This document shows positions 1 through 9,158 of a DNA stretch of 25,865 nt, piece by piece. Source of the DNA: Deinococcus sp. (GTDB taxonomy: Bacteria; Deinococcota; Deinococci; Deinococcales; Deinococcaceae). The notes beneath the pieces were generated by a model. The model was not told where the DNA came from. It was given only the letters and a program-made list of their open reading frames with translations, and did not search any database. The position numbers and the translations under genes were made by a program. Each line of letters opens with the position of its first letter. The stretch's first letter is position 1. Location of the stretch: assembly GCF_018260405.1 (NCBI RefSeq), contig NZ_JAGLBG010000035.1:1-25865 (forward strand), given 5' to 3'.

Positions 1-192
1 TCTGCTCCAGCGATTGTGCGCCTGATGAAGAGGGCAGCATGGATACTCCGACGATATGGGCCTCAGACAGCCTCTGAAAGTGCAGGGTCGTTCAGTTTGC
101 GCTTGGTAGCAGCTTCCTTAAAACACCCCCGCGTAGAGAGGCATGGGGAGCCGAGAGTGGCAAGATCAGTAAGGCTCAGTCGTGCTGAATAA

Positions 193-218
193 TTAACACT
201 AAGATAAATTAGTGTTAA
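193..218. repeat. Perfect 10-bp inverted repeat, possible operator
   Basis: The arms TTAACACTAA (193-202) and TTAGTGTTAA (209-218) are perfectly complementary around the 6-nt spacer GATAAA. The site is AT-rich in a GC-rich region and has no T-tract, so it resembles a binding site for a dimeric regulator more than a terminator. No gene starts within 300 bases, so its target is unknown; it may be a relic of a lost neighbour. Confidence 0.5.
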
Positions 219-303
219 AAGACGACAGTTAAGCCTGTTTCGTGTACAAATGACAACAGCAGCGACCGAATCAGCCTAATCAGCGCCGTACCGTGGCCGC
301 CTA

Positions 304-412
304 CACTGGCAACTTGCGACGGTGCTGACCATCACGGCGCTGCGGAACGGCGGCTCCTTGCTGGCTCCCCAGGTCAAACGCATTTTGAACAGGTCGCCAT
401 CCTATTGGTGAC
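304..412 (+). pseudogene. Decayed IS630/Tc1-like transposase fragment
   Basis: From 304 one frame reads HWQLATVLTITALRNGGSLL followed by AP. This resembles the central stretch of IS630-type transposases (HWQTTT..ALRHDG...AP). The similarity then continues in another frame as FEQVAILLVTRL, comparable to the family's WVEQVLVPTL segment. Frameshifts and stops surround it, and no DDE triad or terminal repeat remains. The assignment is from memory of the family pattern and is weak. Confidence 0.35.
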
Positions 413-519
413 GCGGCTGATCGATGTCGTCTTCTGTGCCAATGGAGGGCCGGGAGCACTGAATTCGTACTGGTGCTACTGCGTCTCTCATCATTATTCC
501 GGCCTCGCTCCGCCCGACC

Positions 520-525
520 TATAGT
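520..525 (+). promoter_or_regulatory. -10-like hexamer TATAGT before the first gene
   Basis: TATAGT ends 9 nt before the ATG at 535, which would give a transcript with only a few leader nucleotides. No Shine-Dalgarno sequence precedes the ATG, so nearly leaderless translation is plausible. No convincing -35 element is seen. Confidence 0.35.
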
Positions 526-534
526 GCATGGGAC

Positions 535-2823
535 ATGACTTTTCCCCCTTTTGCCTCATTTTTCATGGGTGGCTTTGAATGCAGCACGCAGCGCAGGCCG
601 TCGGGTCGCCGCATTGACGTGATTGACGCCTCGCGTCACGACCTTTACGCGGCGCAGGACTACGCCCGGCTGGCAGCGGCGGGGCTACTGACGGCACGCG
701 ACGGCCTGCGCTGGCACCTGATAGAGCAGCAGGGACAATTTGACTTTCGCTCGGCACAGGCCCAGGCCCGGGCGGCGCAGACAGCGGGCGTTGAGGTCAT
801 CTGGGATCTGCTGCACTACGGCTACCCCGACGACCTCTCGCCCTTTGAACAGGACTTCCCGGAGCGCTTTGCCCACTTTGCCCGCGCCGCGACCCGTTTT
901 TTGCGGGGGGAAACGCGCGGCACGCTGTGGCTGTGCCCTATCAACGAGATTTCCTTCCTGGCCTGGGGCGGCGGCGACGTGGCCTACCTTAACCCCTTTG
1001 CACGGGGGCGCGGCGACGAACTCAAGATGCAGCTGGTGCGTGCCAGCATCGCCGCTATGGACGCAGCCCGCGAGGTAGATCCGGAGGTGCGCTTCCTGCA
1101 TGCTGAACCGCTCATTCATATCCGCCCGCACCCGGCCACGCCCACCGAGGAAAAGGCCGCGCAAGGGGAGCACGACGCGCAATTTGCCGCGCTGGACTGG
1201 CTGCTGGGCCGCGCCCGGCCTGAACTGGGCGGTGCGGCCCGATATGTGGATGTGCTGGGGCTGAATTTCTACCCCTATAACCAGTGGTTTAAGCACTCCG
1301 ACCCCGCGCAGCGCGAGGTTTTAGCGCCCGAGCATCCACAGTTTGTGCCGCTGGCCGAGCAGCTGGGCGCTGTATACGGGCGCTATAAGTTACCCCTGCT
1401 TCTGGCCGAAACAGGCACCGAGGGAGACCAGCGTGCCGACTGGCTGCGGATGGTCACGGCCCAGGCTTTGCAGGCGCGGGCGCGGGGTGTGGCGCTGCAC
1501 GGCATCTGCCTGTATCCCGTGGTCAATCACCCCGGCTGGGACGATGACCGCCACTGCCACAACGGTCTGTGGGACTATCCCGACTCTACTGGACACCGCC
1601 CCGCCGACCCCGAACTGGCGGCGGCGCTGCGTGAGGGACAGGCGCGGGTTAAGAAACTTCAGTTGCAGGAAAAGGGCCTGCCGACCGTTTGCGCCTCCGT
1701 ACCGCTGCCAGAGGCGCTGCGGCGTTTGGCACAGGCGCAGGCCGCCGTCACCGGCGAGGCGGCGGCGCGCGACGCTGAAGGCACCTTTCCAGCCGCGTCC
1801 TTTGAGGCGCTGCACCACGCCCAGGTGATGACCCTTACCCTGCCCACCGGGCTAGGCGGCGGCGGTCTGAGCGGCACCGACCTGCTTGAATTTCTCCGCG
1901 CCGTAGGCCGCCTGAGTCTCCCGGTCGCGCGGCTCTTTGAGGGGCATGCCAACGCCCTGCAACTGATGGTTCTTCACGGTAGCCCCGCCCAGGCGCTTCA
2001 GGCGGCGGCAGACGCGGCGACGGGCAAGCTCTTTGGCGTCTGGAACACCGAAGAAGCCCCTGGCTTACGGCTGGAAGGCGACCTGCTGAGCGGCCACAAG
2101 ACCTTTACCTCTGGAGCCTACTTTGTGACTCGCCCGCTGTGCCCCGCCGAAGCCTCGGGTGGCCGCCAGCTGGTGCTGCTGCGCGACCCGGAGCCGGAGC
2201 GCTTTGACCCCAGCTTCTGGCAACCAGCGGGGATGCGCTCCAGTGTCAGCTTCCGCGCCGACCTGAGCGGTATTCGCGTAGCTCCTGAGCAGCTGATCGG
2301 GCCGCCAGGGGTGTACTACGCTCAGCCGGAGTTCAGCGGCGGGGCGCTGCGTTTCCTGGCCGCGCAGTTGGGCGGGGCGCAGGCGGCCCTGCGGAGCGTG
2401 CGCCTGGGCCTACGCCGCGCCGGGCGGGCGGGGGACGACGTGCAGCGGCTGCGTTTTGCGGCGGTTGGGGCCAGTCTGGAAGCCGCCTGGCAGACGGTGC
2501 TACAGGGGCAGCGGCGGCTGGATAGCCTGGCAGTGGGTGGACAGCCAGAGGCGCAAAGAGCCGTGCTGGCCTACGTCTCGCTGGCCCGCCTGCTGTCCGA
2601 AGATGCCTGCCTCGCCTGCGCCGAAGCCTGTGAGCGGGCGGCGGGGGCGCGTGGCCTGCTGCCGCCCTCCCCAACCGAGCGGCTGCTGCGCGACCTGCGC
2701 CTCTACCTGCGCCAGCCTGCGCCCGACGCCGCCCGCCTGGAAGTGGGGGCCTATCTGCTGGACGCCGACGAGGACAACTACGACCCGCTGGGTAACGCTG
2801 GACAGAGTGACGACCATGCTTGA
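535..2823 (+). CDS. Glycoside-hydrolase-like / acyl-CoA dehydrogenase-like fusion protein
   Basis: The 762-residue protein has two modules. Residues about 10-375 resemble clan GH-A (beta-glucosidase-like) barrels: an Asn-Glu pair at 137-138 (CPINEISFL) fits the acid/base and Glu292 (LLLAETGTEG) fits the nucleophile, with YVDVLGLNFYPY between. Residues about 385-750 look like an acyl-CoA dehydrogenase (RLFEGHANALQL, GVWNTEEAPG and a helical C-terminal half). There is no signal peptide, so it should be cytoplasmic. Its stop overlaps the PIG-L start by 8 nt, so the two are probably translationally coupled. In other bacteria an acyl-CoA dehydrogenase-like protein often sits with PIG-L, methyltransferase and glycosyltransferase genes (family knowledge); the fusion to a glycosidase is unusual. 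ATG535 follows a -10-like hexamer; ATG565 is an alternative start. Substrates are unknown. Confidence 0.75.
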   Translation: MTFPPFASFFMGGFECSTQRRPSGRRIDVIDASRHDLYAAQDYARLAAAGLLTARDGLRWHLIEQQGQFDFRSAQAQARAAQTAGVEVIWDLLHYGYPDDLSPFEQDFPERFAHFARAATRFLRGETRGTLWLCPINEISFLAWGGGDVAYLNPFARGRGDELKMQLVRASIAAMDAAREVDPEVRFLHAEPLIHIRPHPATPTEEKAAQGEHDAQFAALDWLLGRARPELGGAARYVDVLGLNFYPYNQWFKHSDPAQREVLAPEHPQFVPLAEQLGAVYGRYKLPLLLAETGTEGDQRADWLRMVTAQALQARARGVALHGICLYPVVNHPGWDDDRHCHNGLWDYPDSTGHRPADPELAAALREGQARVKKLQLQEKGLPTVCASVPLPEALRRLAQAQAAVTGEAAARDAEGTFPAASFEALHHAQVMTLTLPTGLGGGGLSGTDLLEFLRAVGRLSLPVARLFEGHANALQLMVLHGSPAQALQAAADAATGKLFGVWNTEEAPGLRLEGDLLSGHKTFTSGAYFVTRPLCPAEASGGRQLVLLRDPEPERFDPSFWQPAGMRSSVSFRADLSGIRVAPEQLIGPPGVYYAQPEFSGGALRFLAAQLGGAQAALRSVRLGLRRAGRAGDDVQRLRFAAVGASLEAAWQTVLQGQRRLDSLAVGGQPEAQRAVLAYVSLARLLSEDACLACAEACERAAGARGLLPPSPTERLLRDLRLYLRQPAPDAARLEVGAYLLDADEDNYDPLGNAGQSDDHA

Positions 2824-3529
2824 CCCAAAGCTTGACCCAAACCAACTTCCCGAACCTATCTGGGTGGTCGCCCCCCACCCCGACGATGAGGCACTGGGCT
2901 GCGGCGGCCTGCTGGCGGCGCTGAGCGACCTGGGCGGCGAGGTTCACGCCCTGCTGGTCACCGATGGCGGCGCGTCACATCCGCATTCCGTCAAGTATCC
3001 GCGCCCTGCTTTAGTGGGCCAGCGGCTGACGGAGTGGCGCGCTGGCCTGTTGGAACTGGGCATTCCTGCTGGGCAAACAGTGGCCCTGGGCTTCCCAGAC
3101 GGCGAACTGGCGAGGAGTGACCCCGCCAGGGTACGTTCAGCCCTGGCCCGGGCCTGGGCCACCGCGCCTCCCGCCACGCTGCTTTTGCCCTGGCGACGTG
3201 ACCCTCACCCCGACCACCGCGCCTGCTGGGTCTGTTTTGAACCTCTGCTGGGCAGGGTGCCCTGCGTCCTGGAATACACCGTCTGGCTGCCCGAACGCGG
3301 CGAGCCGGGCGACTGGCCCCAGCCCGCCGAAGGGCTGAGCGAACTACTTTTCCCGCTGTCAGCCGCACAACAACAGCGCAAGGCGAACGCTATCGCCGCC
3401 CACAGGTCGCAACTGGGCCTGATTGACGACGACCCCAGCGGCTTTGTCCTCGCGCCGGAGATGGTGCAGCGGGCGGTGGCTGGCCCGGAGCGGTTTTTCC
3501 GGCATTTCGCAGGCCGTGCTGGGCTATAA
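2816..3529 (+). CDS. PIG-L family deacetylase (LmbE-like)
   Basis: This 237-residue protein is a PIG-L/LmbE-type zinc-dependent N-deacetylase, a family that removes acetyl groups from N-acetylglucosamine-like sugars. The signature APHPDDEALGCGG lies at 19-31 (His21, Asp23 and Asp24 are expected metal or catalytic residues), and a second His motif, HPDH, lies at 131-134. Length is normal for the family. The frame is open far upstream, but ATG2816 overlaps the preceding stop (ATGCTTGA), a classic coupled start, and places the HPDD motif near the N-terminus. The context of a glycosidase-like fusion upstream and a methyltransferase 9 nt downstream suggests stepwise tailoring of an amino sugar. 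The acceptor is unknown. Confidence 0.85.
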   Translation: MLDPKLDPNQLPEPIWVVAPHPDDEALGCGGLLAALSDLGGEVHALLVTDGGASHPHSVKYPRPALVGQRLTEWRAGLLELGIPAGQTVALGFPDGELARSDPARVRSALARAWATAPPATLLLPWRRDPHPDHRACWVCFEPLLGRVPCVLEYTVWLPERGEPGDWPQPAEGLSELLFPLSAAQQQRKANAIAAHRSQLGLIDDDPSGFVLAPEMVQRAVAGPERFFRHFAGRAGL

Positions 3530-3538
3530 ACTGCCCTG

Positions 3539-4135
3539 GTGACTCTGCCGCCGGAATACTTCGAGCATGTCTATGGAAACAGCGACGACCCCTGGAACTT
3601 CGAGAGCAGCCCTTACGAGGCCGCCAAATATGCCCGGACTCTGGCCGCGCTTCCACGCCCGCGCTACGCCCGCGCTCTGGAAGTTGGCTGCTCTATCGGG
3701 GTGCTGACGGCGCTGCTGGCCCAGCAGGCCGAGCACCTGACGGCGCTAGACGTTAACGTGCAGGCCCTGGAACGCACCCGCCAGCGCCTGGAGCAAGCTG
3801 GCCTCTTGAGCGGCGTAACTCTGCTTCAGCGCCGCCTACCCGACGAGCTGCCCCCTGGCCCCTTTGACCTGGTGCTGCTCTCCGAGGTGCTGTACTACCT
3901 GGGCGTGGATGACCTGGAGCGGGCGCTGGACGCCGCTTTAGTACGGCTGGAAACTGGCGGTACGTTACTGCTGGTTCACTGGACACCTCCGGTTCACGAC
4001 TACCCGCAGACAGGCGACGCGGTACATGAGGCGGCCCTGCGGCGGGTGGCAGCGGGCACGCTCCGGCACCTGAAAGCGCAGCGGCACGGCGACGAGCAAG
4101 AAGGCTACCGGCTGGATTTGTTCGAGCGGTGCTAA
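3539..4135 (+). CDS. NodS-like SAM-dependent methyltransferase
   Basis: This 198-residue class I methyltransferase starts with GTG. Motif I (ALEVGCSIGVLT, residues 46-57) is the SAM-binding loop and the acidic Asp71 ends the next strand. The opening residues YFEHVYGNSDDPWNFESSPY match the NodS/SAM family that N-methylates amino sugars after deacetylation, as in Nod-factor synthesis (family knowledge). It begins 9 nt after the PIG-L stop and is last in the operon. Deacetylation followed by N-methylation of the freed amine is a sensible order, but this is inference. Its stop lies 21 nt from the end of the convergent glycosyltransferase gene, with no clear terminator between. Confidence 0.82.
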   Translation: MTLPPEYFEHVYGNSDDPWNFESSPYEAAKYARTLAALPRPRYARALEVGCSIGVLTALLAQQAEHLTALDVNVQALERTRQRLEQAGLLSGVTLLQRRLPDELPPGPFDLVLLSEVLYYLGVDDLERALDAALVRLETGGTLLLVHWTPPVHDYPQTGDAVHEAALRRVAAGTLRHLKAQRHGDEQEGYRLDLFERC

Positions 4136-4156
4136 CAAGCGGTGCTGGGCTGACTC

Positions 4157-5218
4157 TCAGCGCGTTCTGAAGCCCTGCCCGCCATAGTTGGCCAGGGCCT
4201 CACAGACTTCTTGGAGCGCCTGACGTACCGGAACCGGGGGAAACTCGGCGGCCCAGTACCCGGCCTGGTCGCGTGCGGCTTGCAGTGCCTCCAGCGCCAG
4301 CCCAGAGGTGGGAAAGTCCAGCGTGACGGTGTCGTCTCTCTGGAGCCGCCAAGCCCGACGTAAGGCCGCTGATTGAGCCAGAGTCATGTCAGTTCCATAC
4401 AGCTCACGGGTCAGGCGCTCGGCCTGCGCGGCGGCGACGAGTTCGGGGCCGCCCGGCACCCGCCAGCCTCCTGGCCCGCTGCGCCACTCGCCCAGTTGGG
4501 TAGACAGCCCCACTGGAACCCGCCCGCTGAGCCGCGCACTGGTGTAAACCCGCGCGGCGTGGGTGTGGCACAGCGGCAAGTCAGCCCGCGCCAGCGCCGC
4601 GACGAGGGCCATGTCTTCCAGGCAACTGACCTCGGGGAGGCCGCCCACGGCCCGGTAGGCCCGCACTGTCAGGGCCAGATTGGCCCCGAAGTGTTGCCAG
4701 TGAGTGAGCGCAGGCTCGCTCAGGCAGGCCACCCGGTGACGCAGCTGGGCGGCCACCTGACGGTAACCCGTATCCAGCAGATACACCGAGCGCAGCGGCC
4801 GGGGCAGAGCGTAGCGTTCGGCGCGTCGCAGCTGAATCCGGCCAGCGCTAGCCGCCCAGCCCTGTTCGAGCGGCGCGATCAGAGCGCCCAGCCAGTCGGG
4901 GTCGGCCTCACTGTCAGCGTCAGTGCTGACGACAATGCCCTCCTGACCAGCCATGTGCGCCCCGGTCTCCAGCGCCAACCGCCGCGCCCCAACCACGTTG
5001 GCCTGCTCGGGGGGCAGGGTCACTTCCAGCACCCGCAGTCTGAAACTGGCCTGCCGCCGAGCCACGGCCCGCGCCTGCACTGCCGTATCGTCTTGGCAAT
5101 TGTTCGCCAGGACAAGCACTTCAAAAGGTCTGGAGTAAGTCTGTGCCGCCAGCGCCGTCAGTGTCCGGCTAATGCCGTTTCCTTCATCACGGGCGGGAAT
5201 GGCGACGACGACGTTCAC
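4157..5218 (-). CDS. Family 2 glycosyltransferase (GT-A fold)
   Basis: This 353-residue protein begins MNVVVAIPARDEGNGISRTL, the typical N-terminal strand of family 2 glycosyltransferases. The DxD-type metal site is TDADSEADPDW (Asp100, Asp102), and the likely catalytic-base region is the Glu-Asp pair at 201-202 (CLEDMALVAAL). No membrane segments are evident, so it probably acts on the cytoplasmic side. Its start codon is GTG, with TATACT on the minus strand (5230-5235) as a possible -10 and a very short leader. It converges on the deacetylase/methyltransferase operon, the usual genomic partners of this type, so it probably transfers a sugar onto or beside the same product. Donor and acceptor are unknown. 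Confidence 0.82.
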   Translation of the reverse strand: MNVVVAIPARDEGNGISRTLTALAAQTYSRPFEVLVLANNCQDDTAVQARAVARRQASFRLRVLEVTLPPEQANVVGARRLALETGAHMAGQEGIVVSTDADSEADPDWLGALIAPLEQGWAASAGRIQLRRAERYALPRPLRSVYLLDTGYRQVAAQLRHRVACLSEPALTHWQHFGANLALTVRAYRAVGGLPEVSCLEDMALVAALARADLPLCHTHAARVYTSARLSGRVPVGLSTQLGEWRSGPGGWRVPGGPELVAAAQAERLTRELYGTDMTLAQSAALRRAWRLQRDDTVTLDFPTSGLALEALQAARDQAGYWAAEFPPVPVRQALQEVCEALANYGGQGFRTR

Positions 5219-5286
5219 AGCTGGAAGGCAGTATACGGGCCAGGCCCCGGTAGCGCACCCGTGAAGGTTTCTGAAGGTGATTGTTA

Positions 5287-5300
5287 ACTGACCAGTCAGT
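5287..5300. promoter_or_regulatory. Palindromic operator candidate ACTGACCAGTCAGT
   Basis: Arms ACTGAC and GTCAGT flank a 2-nt centre in the 237-nt gap between the divergent glycosyltransferase genes at 5218 (-) and 5456 (+). Size and symmetry resemble TetR-family operators. No regulator gene is adjacent, so the assignment is only by shape. Confidence 0.4.
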
Positions 5301-5455
5301 GAGAATGTGATGATGAACGCAGTGACTAGCGAGGCTTTGTTTTGTTATAGGTCAAATTGTTCTGGCTTTTTTCGCCTTTAGATCTATCCTGCTAGAGCAG
5401 CATACCCCAGCACCATTAAGCCGGATTGCCCTGCGTCCGGGAAGGAACGTCGCCT

Positions 5456-6644
<1,189 letters not shown>

Positions 6645-6652
<8 letters not shown>

Positions 6653-7787
6653 TAGCCAAAATGATACCGAGCACCCCCAGCCATTCGATTACCTCATCGT
6701 GGGGGCGGGCTTTGCCGGTTCGGTGCTGGCCGAGCGCCTCGCCAGCGTGGGCCAGCGGATACTGCTGGTAGACAAGCGCCCCCACATCGGCGGCAACGCC
6801 TACGACTGCTACGACGACGCGGGCGTGCTGATTCATCCTTATGGCCCGCACATCTTCCACACCAATTCCAGCGACGTGTTTGATTACCTCTCGCGGTTCA
6901 CGGCCTGGCGTCCCTATCAGCACCGCGTGCTGGCCAGTGTAGACGGGCAATTGCTGCCTATCCCTATTAACTTAGACACGGTCAACCGCCTGTACGGTCT
7001 GAGCCTGACTTCCTTTCAGGTAGAGGAGTTTTTTGCGTCGGTGGCCGAGAAAGTCGGGCAGGTCAAAACCAGTGAGGACGTGGTGGTCAGCAAGGTGGGG
7101 CGTGACCTTTACAACAAGTTTTTCCGGGGCTACACCCGCAAGCAGTGGGGCCTTGACCCCAGCGAACTGGATGCCAGCGTTACCGCCCGCGTGCCCACCC
7201 GCACTAACCGCGATGACCGTTACTTTGCCGATAGCTTTCAGGCGATGCCTCTGCACGGCTACACCCGGATGTTTCAGAACATGCTGGCTCACCCGAATAT
7301 CAAGGTGATGCTGAACACCGATTACCGCGAGGTCGCTGGCCTGATTTCGCACGGCCACCTGATTTACACCGGCCCGGTCGACGCTTTTTTTGACCACCGT
7401 TTTGGCCGCCTGCCCTACCGCAGCCTGGAATTCAGGCACGAGACGCATGACGTAGAGCAGCTGTTGCCAGTGGGTACCGTCAACCATCCCAACGACTATG
7501 CCTACACCCGCATTAGCGAGTTCAAGCACATCACCGGGCAGCGCCACCACCAGACCAGCGTGGTGTACGAGTATCCCCGCGCCGAAGGTGACCCCTACTA
7601 TCCGGTGCCCCGGCCCGAAAATGCCGAACTGTACAAACGCTACGAGGCACTGGCCGACGCCGAGCCGAACGTGACTTTCGTAGGACGGTTGGCGACCTAC
7701 CGTTACTACAACATGGATCAGGTGGTAGCGCAGGCCCTGGCGACTTTCCGCCGTCTGAGTGGTGAACATAAGCAGAGTGATCAGTAG
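6645..7787 (+). CDS. glf: UDP-galactopyranose mutase
   Basis: This 380-residue flavoenzyme interconverts UDP-galactopyranose and UDP-galactofuranose, supplying the furanose donor for cell-surface glycans. The Rossmann FAD motif GAGFAG is at residues 20-25, followed by LLVDKRPHIGGNAYD and YGPHIFHTNS, which are nearly invariant in Glf. Further family signatures are NKFFRGYTRKQWG, the DDRYFADSFQAMPLHGYT segment and, near the C-terminus, YRYYNMDQVVAQAL. Length matches bacterial Glf (about 370-390). It is the second gene of an overlapping pair with the GT-B glycosyltransferase. Galactofuranose is therefore very likely part of the glycan made here. A perfect inverted repeat starts 3 nt after the stop. 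Confidence 0.95.
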
Positions 7788-7790
7788 TCC

Positions 7791-7841
7791 TCAAAGTAGC
7801 TTAGGTTGAGCACAGTCCAGGCCCAACCTAAGCTACTTTGA
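7791..7841. repeat. Perfect 18-bp inverted repeat after glf
   Basis: TCAAAGTAGCTTAGGTTG (7791-7808) and its exact complement (7824-7841) surround a 15-nt loop. The hairpin lies between the convergent glf and recombinase-like genes, where a bidirectional terminator would be expected, but neither side has a T-tract. The right arm runs directly into an inverted repeat shared with the other side of the recombinase-like gene, so a recombination or protein-binding site is an alternative. Confidence 0.6.
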
Positions 7842-7853
7842 TATATACACTTA
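7827..7853 (+). repeat. Downstream copy of the recombinase-flanking repeat
   Basis: ATATATACACTTA (7841-7853) is an exact inverted copy of 8815-8827. Outside this core the 14 nt at 7827-7840 match 8828-8841 (complemented) at 9 of 14 positions. The two copies bracket the recombinase-like gene. A further TATATACA lies directly repeated at 7842-7849 and 7856-7863. Confidence 0.55.
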
Positions 7854-7886
7854 GCTATATACAACCTGCACATAAGCCAGAAGATG

Positions 7887-8789
7887 TCATCTCTTTTTCC
7901 AACGCAATTTCCGCCCATCCACCAATCCTGCCCTTTTCGCCAGAGGGCCGACCCAGCGAACACCTACCTGTTCCTGAACCGCCACTTTATCTGTCCCAGC
8001 CGCCAATTGTTGAACACCAGCCACATGCCGCAGCGCACGCCAAGGCTTATAGATGACATTCGCCCGCTGGCACAGAGAATAAAGCCTAGACAGTAACTCA
8101 GGATCAGTCAAGGCCCTTCCCTCAACTTCAAACAAAAAACCCTCTGGTAGGCTCTCAAACAAGGGAGCAGCCCCCTGCACTTTTAACCACTGACCCAGAG
8201 CGTCCTGAAGCACCTCTGAACACTTCACAACCTGCACTGGTTCAAACCCATCCTGACGGTACCTTACCCGCCAGATTCGTAACTCTGCTCCATCAGCCAG
8301 AAGGTCACCGAACTTCAGACGCCGCACCTCACTGCCTGAAAGTCCAGCCTCGGTTGCCAAAAGAATCAGCAAACGTTCCTGCGCATCAGCATGCGCAAGG
8401 AGGCGCTGCACTTCCTCTGAGGAATAAATCTCACGGCGTTCATCTACAGGGTTGCGTTCACCAACCGTTCCTAGAAAAGGATTGACCTGCACCAGCTCCA
8501 GCGTAAGCAAAAGAGCATAGAGCTTCCTGACCTGTGTGAGCCGGTTATTCAGGGTGGCCGGAGCGACGTCCTGAGCTTTCAACCACTGGGCATATTCGAC
8601 GCCCACCCGCTGGAAATTGAGCAAGCTCTCCCCTGTTTCCTCCAGAAACCTTATATAAATACGCCACCCCGACAGGACGTTTTTACGGGTCGATAGCTTG
8701 TCGGAGATGTGCGGAAGCAGTTCGTTGAAAAACTCCTCGTACTGCTGGCGCTCCAGCAAGAGCTTGAGGTGGGATGGCGAGGGAAGCAT
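7887..8789 (-). CDS. Tyrosine-recombinase-like protein without catalytic residues
   Basis: The 300-residue protein has the architecture of a phage-integrase/XerC-type recombinase: an N-terminal SAM-like core-binding domain (about 15-105, ATLNNRLTQVRKLYALLL) and a C-terminal domain from about 120 (YSSEEVQRLLAHADAQERLL). The usual catalytic set is mostly gone. The first arginine (GLRxSE) is Ser151 in GLSGSEVRRL. The HxxR motif reads RALRH (251-255), keeping only the arginine. The LGH motif is not recognisable. There is no tyrosine after residue 247. It may bind its sites without cutting, perhaps as a regulator, or be decaying, although the frame is open throughout. Leaderless expression is likely: TATCCT lies 6 nt before the ATG, and the -35 lies inside a flanking repeat. 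Confidence 0.7.
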   Translation of the reverse strand: MLPSPSHLKLLLERQQYEEFFNELLPHISDKLSTRKNVLSGWRIYIRFLEETGESLLNFQRVGVEYAQWLKAQDVAPATLNNRLTQVRKLYALLLTLELVQVNPFLGTVGERNPVDERREIYSSEEVQRLLAHADAQERLLILLATEAGLSGSEVRRLKFGDLLADGAELRIWRVRYRQDGFEPVQVVKCSEVLQDALGQWLKVQGAAPLFESLPEGFLFEVEGRALTDPELLSRLYSLCQRANVIYKPWRALRHVAGVQQLAAGTDKVAVQEQVGVRWVGPLAKRAGLVDGRKLRWKKR

Positions 8790-8795
8790 GTAACG

Positions 8796-8824
8796 AGGAT
8801 AACAGAGGTGGGTGTAAGTGTATA
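8796..8824 (-). promoter_or_regulatory. Leaderless promoter of the recombinase-like gene
   Basis: On the minus strand, TATACA (8819-8824), a 17-nt spacer and TATCCT (8796-8801) form a sigma-A-like promoter, with the ATG 6 nt downstream and no ribosome-binding site. The -35 hexamer lies within the inverted repeat core at 8815-8827, so a protein bound to the repeat would block it. Confidence 0.5.
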
Positions 8825-8841
8825 TATGAAGTTATCTTGGG
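8815..8841 (-). repeat. Upstream copy of the recombinase-flanking repeat
   Basis: TAAGTGTATATAT (8815-8827) is the exact reverse complement of 7841-7853, with partial similarity continuing to 8841. It covers the -35 of the recombinase-like gene. Confidence 0.55.
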
Positions 8842-9158
8842 GGCAAGTCTTAGGTAGCTCTACAAGTCCGTACCACGAAATCCGTATTGTTTTCGCCTCC
8901 GCTCGGATAGAATCCAAAACGGCCCAGTTCAAGCGGCAGGGCCTATTAGACCTGACTTGTCTAGAAAGCCATCTTTCTCTCCGCGGACTTAAAGTTAAGT
9001 TGTACTCAGCCTAAAAAACAGTTTTTTGCCCTTTATCTGCCTCGCTCAGGCATGGTTTCAGGCTATTCCTTCTGCTAGGGCTTAGCGCCTTTCGTCGTCT
9101 TTAAACCCGGCCTGCCCAGGCGGCAAGCCTCTCACTGCACTTCTCCAGAGGTCTCCTT

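Larger units (their letters stand above)
1..534. other. Non-coding stretch with transposase debris
   Basis: I find no intact gene in the first 534 bases. The stretch holds a perfect inverted repeat (193-218), a decayed transposase fragment (about 304-412) and a -10-like hexamer just before the first gene. The rest shows nothing I recognise. Confidence 0.6.
8790..9158. other. Divergent intergenic region, recombinase-like gene to lipase
   Basis: This 369-nt gap holds the recombinase-like gene's promoter (8796-8824), the upstream flanking repeat (8815-8841), a 15-nt palindrome AAAAAACAGTTTTTT (9013-9027) and the lipase ribosome-binding site (AGAGGT, 9147-9152). No gene or RNA is recognised in 8842-9012, and I could not place a convincing lipase promoter. 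Confidence 0.55.

Noticed and set aside
2456..2815. 120-codon upstream extension of the PIG-L frame
   Set aside because: It lies inside the fusion gene in another frame, has no deacetylase similarity, and the coupled ATG at 2816 places the HPDD motif correctly.
8822..8834. TATATGAAGTTAT resembles a loxP arm (12 of 13 positions)
   Set aside because: Only a half-site is present, the opposite arm does not match, and the neighbouring recombinase lacks catalytic residues; most likely coincidence, though noted because it overlaps the flanking repeat.
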